A DNA stretch of 64,000 nt from Variovorax boronicumulans (GTDB lineage: Bacteria > Pseudomonadota > Gammaproteobacteria > Burkholderiales > Burkholderiaceae_C): positions 434,001 to 498,000 of the forward strand of contig NZ_JARXVG010000003.1 in the NCBI RefSeq assembly GCF_029892485.1, given 5' to 3'. The position numbers were made by a program, and so were the translations under genes. Under the pieces are notes generated by a model. That model was not told the DNA's origin. It ran no database searches and was given only the letters and a program-made list of their open reading frames with translations. Of this stretch, positions 43,230 through 51,395 are shown piece by piece. Positions within the stretch are counted from its first letter, which is position 1; every line of letters begins with the position of its first letter.

Positions 43230-44402
43230 ATGAATGATCTGAACAAGCGCTCCCTGCTCAAGCTGGCTGCCCTCACTGCGGTCGCTTCGGCGGCCCTGAT
43301 CGGCTGCGGCAAGAAAGAAGAAGCGGCAGCACCGGCCGCGGCCCCCGCGCCTGCTCCGGCCCCCGCTGCAGCCGCACCGGCCCCGGCCGCGCCGCTCAAC
43401 ATCGCATTCGCATACATCGGCCCGGTGGGCGACGGCGGCTGGACCTTCGCGCACGACAACGGCCGCAAGGCGCTCGAGAAGGAATTCGGCGACAAGATCA
43501 AGACCACCTTCGTGGAAAGCGTGCCCGAAGGCGCCGATGCCGAGCGCGTGTTCCGCGACATGGTCGGCCAGGGCAACAAGCTGATCTTCGGCACCACCTT
43601 CGGCTACATGGAGCCCATGCTCAAGGTCGCGACCGACAGCAAGGACGTGAAGTTCGAGCATGCCACCGGCTACAAGACGGCCGACAACATGCGCACCTAC
43701 GACAGCCGCACCTATGAAGGCGCTTACATGGCCGGCGTCATTGCCGGTGCCATGACCAAGAGCAACACGCTGGGCGTGGTCGGCTCGGTGCCGATTCCCG
43801 AAGTGCTGCGCAACATCAACAGCTTCACGCTGGGCGCGCAGTCGGTCAACCCGAAGATCACCACCAAGGTCGTGTGGGTCAACGAATGGTTCAGCCCGCC
43901 GAAGGAAACCGAAGCGGCCACTGCGCTCATCAACGGCGGCGCCGACGTGCTGTTCCAGAACACCGACTCGCCCGCCGTGCTCAAGACCGCACAAGAGAAG
44001 GGCAAGCGCGCCTTCGGCTGGGATTCGGACATGACCGCCTACGGCCCCAAGGCCCACCTGGGCTCGGCCACCATCAACTGGGCGCCGTACTACATCAAGG
44101 CCACGCAGGACGCGCTGGACGGCAAGTGGGCGACCGGCCAGGCCTGGTGGGGCGTGAAGGAAGGCGCCATCGACCTCGTCTCGATCGCCGAGGACGTGCC
44201 GGCCGAAACCAAGGCCAAGGTCGAGGAAGTGAAGAAGGGCCTGAAGGACGGCAGCTTCGTGATCTGGAAGGGCCCGATCCTCGGCCAGGACGGCAAGGAA
44301 GTGGTCGCCAAGGACGCGGTGGCCGACGACAAGTTCCTGACGGGCATCAACTTCTACGTCAAGGGCGTCGAAGGCAAGGTGCCGGGCGGCGACAAGAAGT
44401 AA
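43230..44402 (+). CDS. BMP-family substrate-binding lipoprotein of the nucleoside ABC transporter
   Basis: The 390-residue protein starts with a lipoprotein signal: a basic start, a hydrophobic core, and the lipobox LIGC. The mature N-terminus begins GKKEE and runs into a roughly 25-residue Ala-Pro linker, probably a flexible tether. The receptor domain has the BMP motif IGPVGDGGWTFAHDNGRKAL, FGTTFGYMEP and WVNEWFSPPKE. It captures purine nucleosides or related compounds for the permease encoded upstream. A paralogue without lipobox lies at 60122. A terminator follows. Confidence 0.92.
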   Translation: MNDLNKRSLLKLAALTAVASAALIGCGKKEEAAAPAAAPAPAPAPAAAAPAPAAPLNIAFAYIGPVGDGGWTFAHDNGRKALEKEFGDKIKTTFVESVPEGADAERVFRDMVGQGNKLIFGTTFGYMEPMLKVATDSKDVKFEHATGYKTADNMRTYDSRTYEGAYMAGVIAGAMTKSNTLGVVGSVPIPEVLRNINSFTLGAQSVNPKITTKVVWVNEWFSPPKETEAATALINGGADVLFQNTDSPAVLKTAQEKGKRAFGWDSDMTAYGPKAHLGSATINWAPYYIKATQDALDGKWATGQAWWGVKEGAIDLVSIAEDVPAETKAKVEEVKKGLKDGSFVIWKGPILGQDGKEVVAKDAVADDKFLTGINFYVKGVEGKVPGGDKK

Positions 44403-44426
44403 TCGCCCCGGCCATGCGGACACGGA

Positions 44427-44452
44427 GGGTCGCCCAGGGCGGCCCTTTTTTT
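44427..44452 (+). terminator. Rho-independent terminator after the nucleoside ABC operon
   Basis: GGGTCGCCC and GGGCGGCCC form a hairpin with one G-T pair, followed by seven T. The convergent LysR gene ends just beyond it. Confidence 0.82.
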
Positions 44453-44467
44453 ATCCTCGGGAGCGTT

Positions 44468-45358
44468 TCAGCGAGGCCTTGACCGCTTCCCCGCAACGAC
44501 GATCTCCGCGCTGTCGACGAACCCCCGTATCAGCCGCTGCCGGGGCGAGGCGCGCAGCCACAGGATGCCGAAGCGCCGCGGCTCCGAAGGCAGCGGCAGC
44601 GCAATCTTCGCGACGCGCTGCCCTTCGAGCAGCGGCGATGCGATGTCGGGCACCAGCGAAACGCCCAGCCCCCGGTCGACCATCATCGCGATCGCCAGCA
44701 GCGAACTGAGCTCGAAGCGTTCCTGCGGCACGATGCCCGCGGTGCGCAGGTACCGGTCGGCCTGCTTGCCGCCGCCGAGCGCGCGGTCGTAGCGGATGAG
44801 CGGCGAGGTTCGCAGCAACTCGTGCGGATCGCGCCTGGCGAGCCGGCTGGGCGCCAGCAGCACCAGCGGTTCCTCGCGCAGCAGCGACCAGTCGAAGGTC
44901 TTGGCGAGTGCATACGGTGGATAGAGGCACACGGCCGCATCGAGCTCGCCCTGCTGCACCGCCTTGTGAAGCGTGGCCGTCGTGCCCGATTGCAGGAACA
45001 CCTTCACCCCTGGATGCGTCTTCACGAAGCGCGCGAGGATGTCGGGCAGCAGGCTGTGGATGGCCGTGTTGATGGTGCCGATGAGCAGCTCGCCGCCGGC
45101 CGCGTCGCTGTTCAACAGCGTCTTGATATCGCCCACCTCGCGCAGCAGGTTGCGCGCACGCTGCACCAGCAGGTGGCCCGCCTCGGTCGGCTGCACCGTG
45201 CGGCCCGCGCGCGCCAGCAGCGGCGCGTTGAGCTCGCGCTCCAGCGTGCGTATCTGCTGTGCCACGGCCGCGGGTGTCAGGTCGAGCCGGCGTGCCGCTT
45301 CGGACATCGAGCCCGACTCCACCACCAGGAGAAAGCTTTGCAGGTAGGCGGTTTCCAT
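44468..45358 (-). CDS. LysR-family regulator divergent from the citE-like operon
   Basis: The 296-residue protein has the HTH SFLLVVESGSMSEAARRLDLT then AAVAQQIRTLERELN and a full effector domain. It is divergent from the lyase/CoA-transferase operon and shares with it a 76-bp gap that contains a perfect inverted repeat. It is the likely regulator of that operon. Confidence 0.88.
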   Translation of the reverse strand: METAYLQSFLLVVESGSMSEAARRLDLTPAAVAQQIRTLERELNAPLLARAGRTVQPTEAGHLLVQRARNLLREVGDIKTLLNSDAAGGELLIGTINTAIHSLLPDILARFVKTHPGVKVFLQSGTTATLHKAVQQGELDAAVCLYPPYALAKTFDWSLLREEPLVLLAPSRLARRDPHELLRTSPLIRYDRALGGGKQADRYLRTAGIVPQERFELSSLLAIAMMVDRGLGVSLVPDIASPLLEGQRVAKIALPLPSEPRRFGILWLRASPRQRLIRGFVDSAEIVVAGKRSRPR

Positions 45359-45368
45359 GAAGATAGAT

Positions 45369-45391
45369 TTTCTATGAACTGATCATAGAAA
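45369..45391. promoter_or_regulatory. Perfect 9-bp inverted repeat, probable LysR operator
   Basis: TTTCTATGA-ACTGA-TCATAGAAA lies in the divergent gap, 10 bp ahead of the LysR start and 43 bp ahead of the lyase gene. Exact symmetry and AT content in a GC-rich genome make it a strong LysR recognition-site candidate. Confidence 0.6.
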
Positions 45392-45434
45392 GCATGTGTT
45401 TTTCTTTTCTCATGCGCTGCGCACACTGCGGCGC

Positions 45435-46304
45435 ATGAGAAGCAAACTGTTCGTTCCCGGAACGCGCCCCGAGTTGTTCGCCAAGGCCCTGGGCGGTGCG
45501 GCCGATGGCGTGTGTTTCGACCTGGAAGATGCGGTGTCCGAGCCTCGCAAGGGCGAGGCCCGCGATGCCGTTCGCCGACTGCTGCAGAGCGGCGAGCCGG
45601 CCGCATCGGGCAAGACCGTGATCGTTCGCGTCAACGCGATGGACACGCCGCATTTCGCGGACGACATTGCGGCGGTTGCCCAACCCGGCGTGCACCTCGT
45701 CAACATTCCCAAGCCCGAGAGCCCGGCGCATGTGCGTGCCGCGGTCGAGGCCATCGAGCGCGCCGAGCAGGCCAACGGTGTGCGCACGCCCATCGGCCTG
45801 CTGCTGAACATCGAGGCGCCTTCGGCACTGCGCACCGCCGCGCAGCTTGCGATGGCGCATCCGCGCGTGGCGGGTCTGCAGCTGGGGCTGGGCGATTTGT
45901 TCGAACCGCTGGGCATCGCGCGTCGCGAGCCGGCCGCGATCCAGCAGGCGATGTTCGCGATGCGCATTGCCGCGGGCGAGGCGGGCGTCTACGCCTACGA
46001 CGGCGCGTTCGCGGACATCCGCGATGCCGAAGGGTTCCGCGCCGAGGCCATGCTGTCGCGCAACCTCGGCTATCTCGGCAAGACCTGCATCCACCCGAGC
46101 CAGATCGCGATCGTCAACGAGGTGTTTCGGCCCACCGACGAAGAAATCACTCACGCCTGCAAGGTGGTCGAGGCCGCCCGCGACGCCGATGCCAAGGGCG
46201 TGGGCGCCTACGTGGTCGACGGAAAAATGATCGACATCCCTTTCGTGATCCGCGCACGCGCCATCGTCGCGAGCGCGCGCAGCCTGGGGCTGTTGCCGGG
46301 CTGA
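45435..46304 (+). CDS. HpcH/HpaI-CitE family CoA-ester lyase (malyl/citramalyl-CoA lyase-like)
   Basis: The 289-residue TIM-barrel protein has the CitE-type start MRSKLFVPGTRPELF, metal and substrate residues in DGVCFDLEDAV, RVNAMDTP, LNIEAPSAL with its Glu, and LGLGDLFEPLG with its Asp. GKTCIHPSQIAIVNEVF is the family C-terminal signature. Such lyases split malyl-CoA, citramalyl-CoA or related 3-hydroxyacyl-CoA esters into acetyl-CoA and an oxoacid. It is the first gene of a five-gene plus-strand operon. Confidence 0.87.
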   Translation: MRSKLFVPGTRPELFAKALGGAADGVCFDLEDAVSEPRKGEARDAVRRLLQSGEPAASGKTVIVRVNAMDTPHFADDIAAVAQPGVHLVNIPKPESPAHVRAAVEAIERAEQANGVRTPIGLLLNIEAPSALRTAAQLAMAHPRVAGLQLGLGDLFEPLGIARREPAAIQQAMFAMRIAAGEAGVYAYDGAFADIRDAEGFRAEAMLSRNLGYLGKTCIHPSQIAIVNEVFRPTDEEITHACKVVEAARDADAKGVGAYVVDGKMIDIPFVIRARAIVASARSLGLLPG

Positions 46305-46344
46305 GCGTTCCGCTTCCTTTAAAAAAAATCAGGAGACAAGACAG

Positions 46345-47334
46345 ATGAAGATTTCCCCGTTGTTTCGCCTGCGCACGCTTGTTGTGGCGACCGTCGCCAG
46401 CGGTTGCTTCGTGAGCGGCAGCGCATTCGCGCAGGCCGCGTATCCGGCCAAGACCATCACCATCGTCGTGCCCTATCCGGCAGGCGGCTCGAACGACACC
46501 TTTGCGCGGCAGGTGGCCAAGGAGCTGGGCGATGAACTCAAGCAACCGGTGATCATCGACAACCGCCCCGGCGCGAGCGGCAACACCGGCACCGGGCAGG
46601 TCGCCAGGGCCACGCCCGACGGCTACACGCTGATGGCGGTGTCGTCGAGCATGACGACCAATGCGGCCGTGCAGTCGAAGCTGCCGTTCGATCCGGTCAA
46701 GGGCTTCGCGCCCATCGCCATGTTCGCCAAGGGGCCGTTCATCGTCGCGGTGAACAACGAGTTTCCGGCCAAGACGCCGGCCGAGCTCATCGCGGCCATC
46801 AAGGCGAAGCCGGGGCAGTACAACTATGCGTCGTCCGGCACGGGCAGCGTCAACCAGTTCGGCACCGAGCTGCTCAAGGCCAAGGTGGGCGACCTGCAGA
46901 TCGCGCACATTCCCTACAAGGGAATGGGCCCGGCCGTGACCGACCTCGTGGGCAACCAGACGCAGCTGTTGATTTCGAGCGGGCCGTCGCTGCTGCCGAT
47001 GGTGCGTGCCGGCAAGCTGCGCGCGGTCGGCATCACCAGCCTCAAGCCGAGCCCGATCGCGCCGGACCTCACGCCGCTTTCCACCGCCGTGCCCGGCTAC
47101 GAATTCGAGCTCTGGTGGGGCCTGCTGGCACCCGCGGGCACGCCGCCCGAGGTGGTCGCCAAGCTCAATGCGACGGTCAACAAGATCCTGGCCAAGCCCG
47201 AGATCACGGCCAACTTCCTGCGCGAAGGCGCCATTGCCACGCCGCTCACGCCCGCGCAGTTCGGCACGGTCATCGCCGAAGACGTGGAGCGCTGGAAGAA
47301 GCTGGCCAAGCAGCAGAACATCACCGCCGACTGA
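46345..47334 (+). CDS. Bug/TctC-family periplasmic solute-binding protein, first copy
   Basis: The 329-residue protein has a Sec signal ending near AFAQAA. The family motifs are KTITIVVPYPAGGSNDTFAR and IDNRPGASGNTGTGQVARA, and it has a late WWGLLAPAGTPPEVV. Bug receptors bind carboxylates and related small molecules. No TctA or TctB permease gene lies in the window, so it must use a distant permease or act as a sensor. Confidence 0.9.
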   Translation: MKISPLFRLRTLVVATVASGCFVSGSAFAQAAYPAKTITIVVPYPAGGSNDTFARQVAKELGDELKQPVIIDNRPGASGNTGTGQVARATPDGYTLMAVSSSMTTNAAVQSKLPFDPVKGFAPIAMFAKGPFIVAVNNEFPAKTPAELIAAIKAKPGQYNYASSGTGSVNQFGTELLKAKVGDLQIAHIPYKGMGPAVTDLVGNQTQLLISSGPSLLPMVRAGKLRAVGITSLKPSPIAPDLTPLSTAVPGYEFELWWGLLAPAGTPPEVVAKLNATVNKILAKPEITANFLREGAIATPLTPAQFGTVIAEDVERWKKLAKQQNITAD

Positions 47335-47358
47335 GCATTGAAGAAGAAAGAACGATCC

Positions 47359-48543
47359 ATGAGTCTCGACGCCCCGCACGACGACACACGCCTGCCCGCG
47401 CGCAACGGCCCCGCGGGGCCGCTCAGCGGCGTGCGCGTGCTCGACCTGAGCGCCTACATCGCGGGCCCCTACGGCTGTTCGCTGCTGGCCGACCAGGGCG
47501 CCGAGGTCATCAAGATCGAACCGCCGACGGGCGACAACCTGCGCAAGTACCCCTCGACGCTCGAGGCCGAGAGCCGCGCCTTCATCGGCGTGAACCGCAG
47601 CAAGCTCGGCGTGGTGCTCGACCTGAAAAATGTGCAAGACCTTGCCGCGCTGATGGCGCTGGTGCGCACCGCCGACGTGCTGGTGCACAACTTCCGGCCC
47701 AGCGTGCCGCCGCGGCTGGGCATTGCGTACGACCAGCTGAAGGCGATCAATCCGCGGCTCATCTACTGCAGCCTCACGGGCTATGGCGAGACCGGTCCGC
47801 TGCGCGAGAAGGCGGGCTACGACCAGGTGCTGCAGAGCATGACCGGCATGTGCGCACTGCAGGGCAAGCGCGGCGAGCCGCCCGAGATCATCTACGGCTC
47901 GGTGGTCGACTACTACGCAGCCGCACTGGTGGCCGCCGGCGTGGCCTCGGCGCTGTACGAGCGCGAGAAGAGCGGGGAGGGCCAGTTCGTCGGCGTGTCG
48001 CTGCTGCGCTCCGCGCTCACGATGCAATCGGCGCGCATGGTGTGGGCCGAGGGCGAGCCGAAGGATGTGGGGCGCGACATGCGCTCGGGCGGCATCACCG
48101 GCCTGCATCCGACGCGCGAAGGCCACATCTACATCTCGGCCAACACGCCGCACTTCTGGCAGGCGCTGTGCGCCAAGGTGGGCCTGACCGAGCTCGCGGC
48201 CGACGAGCGCTACGACTCGGTGCGCAAGCGCGCGCAGCATTTCGCCGAGATCGTTCCGCGCCTGCGCGAGGCGCTGGCTGCGCGCACCGCGCTCGAATGG
48301 GAAGAACTGTTCGGCGAAGAGGTGCCCTGCGCGGCGGCCCGCACGGTCGAGGACATGTTCGACAACGAGCAGGTGCTGGCCGAGGACATGGTCGCGAACT
48401 TCGCGCATCCCACGCTTGGCTCGTACCGAGGATTCACGCGTGCGGTGCAGTTCGGCCGCACGCCGGGCCCCGAGCCCTTTGCCGCGCCGACGTTGGGGCA
48501 GCACACGGGCCGGGTGCTCAGAGCCACGAACGCGGCAGACTGA
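47359..48543 (+). CDS. CaiB/BaiF family (type III) CoA-transferase
   Basis: The 394-residue protein has SGVRVLDLSAYIAGPYGCSLLADQGAEVIKIE-type family start and the catalytic Asp in YGSVVDYYAA. It also shows the C-terminal EVPCAAARTVEDMFDNEQVL segment. It moves CoA between carboxylates. With the CitE-like lyase it could activate a dicarboxylate and cleave the resulting hydroxyacyl-CoA. The ATG at 47359 is chosen over a TTG at 47338. Confidence 0.88.
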   Translation: MSLDAPHDDTRLPARNGPAGPLSGVRVLDLSAYIAGPYGCSLLADQGAEVIKIEPPTGDNLRKYPSTLEAESRAFIGVNRSKLGVVLDLKNVQDLAALMALVRTADVLVHNFRPSVPPRLGIAYDQLKAINPRLIYCSLTGYGETGPLREKAGYDQVLQSMTGMCALQGKRGEPPEIIYGSVVDYYAAALVAAGVASALYEREKSGEGQFVGVSLLRSALTMQSARMVWAEGEPKDVGRDMRSGGITGLHPTREGHIYISANTPHFWQALCAKVGLTELAADERYDSVRKRAQHFAEIVPRLREALAARTALEWEELFGEEVPCAAARTVEDMFDNEQVLAEDMVANFAHPTLGSYRGFTRAVQFGRTPGPEPFAAPTLGQHTGRVLRATNAAD

Positions 48544-48549
48544 CGCCGA

Positions 48550-49446
48550 ATGGACGTCGTCTACCCCCACAGCAGCGGCACGCGCAAACCCACCAGCGCG
48601 GCGCCGGCGGGCGCGTGCGACGCGCACATGCACGTCTACGACCGCCGCTTCGCGCTGCACGGCTCGGCCGATGCGATGGTCGACAACGCCACGGCCGGCG
48701 ACTACCGCCTGCTGCAGCAACGCATCGGCACGCAGCGCACGGTCGTCGTGCAGCCGCGCGTGCATGGCACCGACAACAGCGTGACGCTGGACGCGATTCG
48801 CGTACTCGGCGCCGCGAACACGCGTGGCATCGCGGTGGTCCGCCCCGATGTGAGCAACGCCGAACTCGAGCGGCTGCACGCAGGCGGCATTCGCGGCATC
48901 CGCTTCACGCTCTACACGCCGGCCAATGCGGCGACCGATTTCTCGATGGTCGAGCCGCTCGCGCAGCGCGTGCATGCGTTCGACTGGCATGTGCAACTGC
49001 ACTGGAGCGCAGACCAGATCGCAGCGCACGCGGACCTGCTCGCGCGGCTGCCGTGCACGATCGTCTTCGACCATCTCGCGCGCCTGCCGTTGCCCGATGC
49101 GCTCTCGCATCCCGCGTTCGATGTGGTGAGCCGGCTGCGCGATAACGGCCGCACGTGGGTGAAGCTCTCCGGCCCCTACCTCGATTCGAAGACAGGCGCC
49201 GCCGGCGCCTATGCCGATACCGCAGCCGTCGCGCAGGCCTGGGTTCGCCAGGCCCCCGAGCGCGTGGTGTGGGGCAGCGACTGGCCGCATCCCACCGAGC
49301 CGGCGGCCAAGCCCGACGACGCGGTGCTGTTCGACCTGCTGGGCACGTGGGTGCCCGACGAAACCACGCGCCGCCGCGTGCTCGTGGAGAACCCGGCGCT
49401 GCTCTACGGCTTTCCTGAAACGACGACACCCGAGACATCCGAATGA
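48550..49446 (+). CDS. Amidohydrolase-2 family metal hydrolase, lactonase-like
   Basis: The 298-residue TIM-barrel protein has the DAHMHVYD N-terminal metal-binding motif, FDHLARLPLPDA in the middle and WGSDWPHPTEP near the C-terminus. That pattern resembles 2-pyrone-4,6-dicarboxylate lactonase and sugar-acid lactonases. In this operon it may open a lactone to a dicarboxylate that the CoA-transferase then activates. The substrate is not shown by sequence. It overlaps the next gene by 4 bp. Confidence 0.82.
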   Translation: MDVVYPHSSGTRKPTSAAPAGACDAHMHVYDRRFALHGSADAMVDNATAGDYRLLQQRIGTQRTVVVQPRVHGTDNSVTLDAIRVLGAANTRGIAVVRPDVSNAELERLHAGGIRGIRFTLYTPANAATDFSMVEPLAQRVHAFDWHVQLHWSADQIAAHADLLARLPCTIVFDHLARLPLPDALSHPAFDVVSRLRDNGRTWVKLSGPYLDSKTGAAGAYADTAAVAQAWVRQAPERVVWGSDWPHPTEPAAKPDDAVLFDLLGTWVPDETTRRRVLVENPALLYGFPETTTPETSE

Positions 49447-50405
49447 AGAAGAGACACGCCCTGAAATCGATCGCCGCCCTTGCCGCCTGCCTTCCACTGC
49501 TGGGCTGGGCCGCATGGCCCGACAAGCCGATCCGCATGGTGGTGCCGTATGCCGCGGGCGGCGGCGCGGACAACACCGCGCGCGTGGTCGCGCAGCAGAT
49601 GAGCATCGCGCTGGGCCAGCAGATCGTCATCGACAACAAGCCGGGCGCCGGTGGCGTGATCGGCGAAGACAACGTGGCAAAGGCACCGGCCGACGGCTAC
49701 ACCGTGCTCTACGACGCCTCGGCCTTCTCGGTCAATCCGTCGCTGCGCAAGCTGCAGTTCGATGCGGCCAGGGACTTCATTCCCGTGTCGCTGGTGGCCA
49801 CCGCGCCGCAGATCCTCGTCGTGCCCGCCACCGCGCCGTACAGGACGGTCGCGGAGTTCCTGGACTTCGCGCGCAAGAACCCCGGCAAGCTGAGCTTCGC
49901 ATCGGCCGGCGGCGGCACCGGCTCGCACCTGGCGGGGGAGGCGCTGAACGAACAGGCCAAGGTCAACCTGATGCACGTGCCGTACAAGGGCGGCGCGCCC
50001 GCGCTGACCGACGTGATGGGCGAGCAGGTCTCGGCGTACTTCGGCAACGTGGCTTCGACGCTGGGCTACGTCAAGTCGGGCAAGCTGCGCGCGCTGGCCG
50101 TGAGTTCCGCGAAGCGGGTGCCCGGGCTGCCCGACACACCGACGCTCGCCGAGTCGGGCCTCGCGGGCTACAACGTGGTCGAGTGGAACGGCGTGTTCCT
50201 GCCCAGGGGCACGCCGCCCGACGTCGTGCAGCGGTTGGGCAAGGCGGTGCAGGCGGCGGTCAACGATCCCGCGGTGAAGCAGAAGTTGCTGCAACTGGGG
50301 CTGGAGCCCGCGGGCTCCACGCCCGAGGCGTTCTCGAAGTTCGTGCAGGACGAGACAGGCCGGGTGAGTGCGTTGGTGAGGGCGCGGAACATCCGGGTCG
50401 ATTGA
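49443..50405 (+). CDS. Bug/TctC-family periplasmic solute-binding protein, second copy
   Basis: The 320-residue protein has a signal peptide (KKRHALKSIAALAACLPLLG, cleavage near GWA). It shows IRMVVPYAAGGGADNTAR and IDNKPGAGGVIGEDNVAKA. It is clearly different in detail from the first copy four genes earlier. Two receptors in one catabolic operon suggest two related substrates or a receptor and a sensor. The 200-bp gap that follows holds no gene. Confidence 0.9.
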   Translation: MKKRHALKSIAALAACLPLLGWAAWPDKPIRMVVPYAAGGGADNTARVVAQQMSIALGQQIVIDNKPGAGGVIGEDNVAKAPADGYTVLYDASAFSVNPSLRKLQFDAARDFIPVSLVATAPQILVVPATAPYRTVAEFLDFARKNPGKLSFASAGGGTGSHLAGEALNEQAKVNLMHVPYKGGAPALTDVMGEQVSAYFGNVASTLGYVKSGKLRALAVSSAKRVPGLPDTPTLAESGLAGYNVVEWNGVFLPRGTPPDVVQRLGKAVQAAVNDPAVKQKLLQLGLEPAGSTPEAFSKFVQDETGRVSALVRARNIRVD

Positions 50406-50605
50406 TCCCGGTCGCCGCGTCGGCGGGGGCTGGTTTCGCGGCTCATGGCGCGGCCAGGCGCCGAGCAAAGGGGCCTTTCGTTTCAGGAACGCCACGACGC
50501 CGGGCGGTGGGCGCCAGCGAGAGGGCGACCGGGACCCAAAAAGCGCTTACAGTCATCGCGCTGCATCTCCCCCCGAAAAAACCTTCCCGCCAACCCGCGA
50601 GGCCC

Positions 50606-51355
50606 ATGTCCGTGACCACCCAAACCCTGGCCGATGCCTGCTTTCCCGGCTTCGGTTCGGCGTTCACCATGGCGTTCCAGCCGATTGTCGACCTCGCGCG
50701 GCACGAGGTTTTCGCGCATGAGGCCCTGGTGCGAGGCCTCTCGGGGCAAGGCGCCGGCGAGGTGCTCGCCGGTGTGGATGCCTCCCAGCGCTTTGCCTTT
50801 CACGAGGCCTGCCGGGTCAAGGCCATCGAGATGGCCGCGGCCCTTGGCATGGGGTCCAGGCTCAGCCTCAACGTGCTGCCCAACGACGTTGCCGGGCAGT
50901 CCCAGTGCTTTCGCACGGCCATGGCCGCCGCGGATCACTGCAATTTCCCGGTGAATCGCCTGATGTTCGAAGTCACCGAGGGCGAGCGGGTGACCGACCT
51001 GCCCGGCCTTGCGGCCGTCTTCAAGTCCTTCAGGCACCACGGCTTCACCTCGGCCATCGACGATTTCGGGGCCGCCTACGCGGGCTTCGAGCTGCTCGCG
51101 GGCTTCCAGCCCGATGTGGTCAAGATCGACATGAGCCTGGTGCGCAACATCCACGCCGACCCGGTCCGCCTGGCCATCGTGAAGGGCTTCGTCGGCACCT
51201 GCGCAGAGCTGAACATCCGGGTGGTGGCCGAAGGCGTCGAGGTGTCGGAAGAAGTCGAGGCGCTCCACGCGCTGGGTGTGGATCTGTTCCAGGGCTACTT
51301 CTTCGCGAAGCCCGCCATTGCCGCATTGCCGGCCGTGGCGTGGGGCACCGCCTGA
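50606..51355 (+). CDS. Stand-alone EAL-domain c-di-GMP phosphodiesterase
   Basis: The 249-residue protein is almost entirely an EAL domain. Catalytic motifs look intact: HEALVRG (EAL), LSLNVLP with its Asn, MFEVTEGE with its Glu, AIDDFGAAYAG with two Asp, VVKIDMSL with its Lys, VVAEGVEV with its Glu and FQGYFFAKP. It probably hydrolyses c-di-GMP to pGpG. There is no sensor domain. It is convergent with a secretion-type ATPase that has a predicted c-di-GMP-binding N-terminus. Confidence 0.88.
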   Translation: MSVTTQTLADACFPGFGSAFTMAFQPIVDLARHEVFAHEALVRGLSGQGAGEVLAGVDASQRFAFHEACRVKAIEMAAALGMGSRLSLNVLPNDVAGQSQCFRTAMAAADHCNFPVNRLMFEVTEGERVTDLPGLAAVFKSFRHHGFTSAIDDFGAAYAGFELLAGFQPDVVKIDMSLVRNIHADPVRLAIVKGFVGTCAELNIRVVAEGVEVSEEVEALHALGVDLFQGYFFAKPAIAALPAVAWGTA

Positions 51356-51395
51356 CGCGGCGGGTGCGCCCCGCCGGTCCCGCTCACCCGGTCAC

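Noticed and set aside
46147..49515. Open frame of about 1120 codons antisense to the citE-like operon
   Set aside because: Runs across four well-supported genes and shows no domain.
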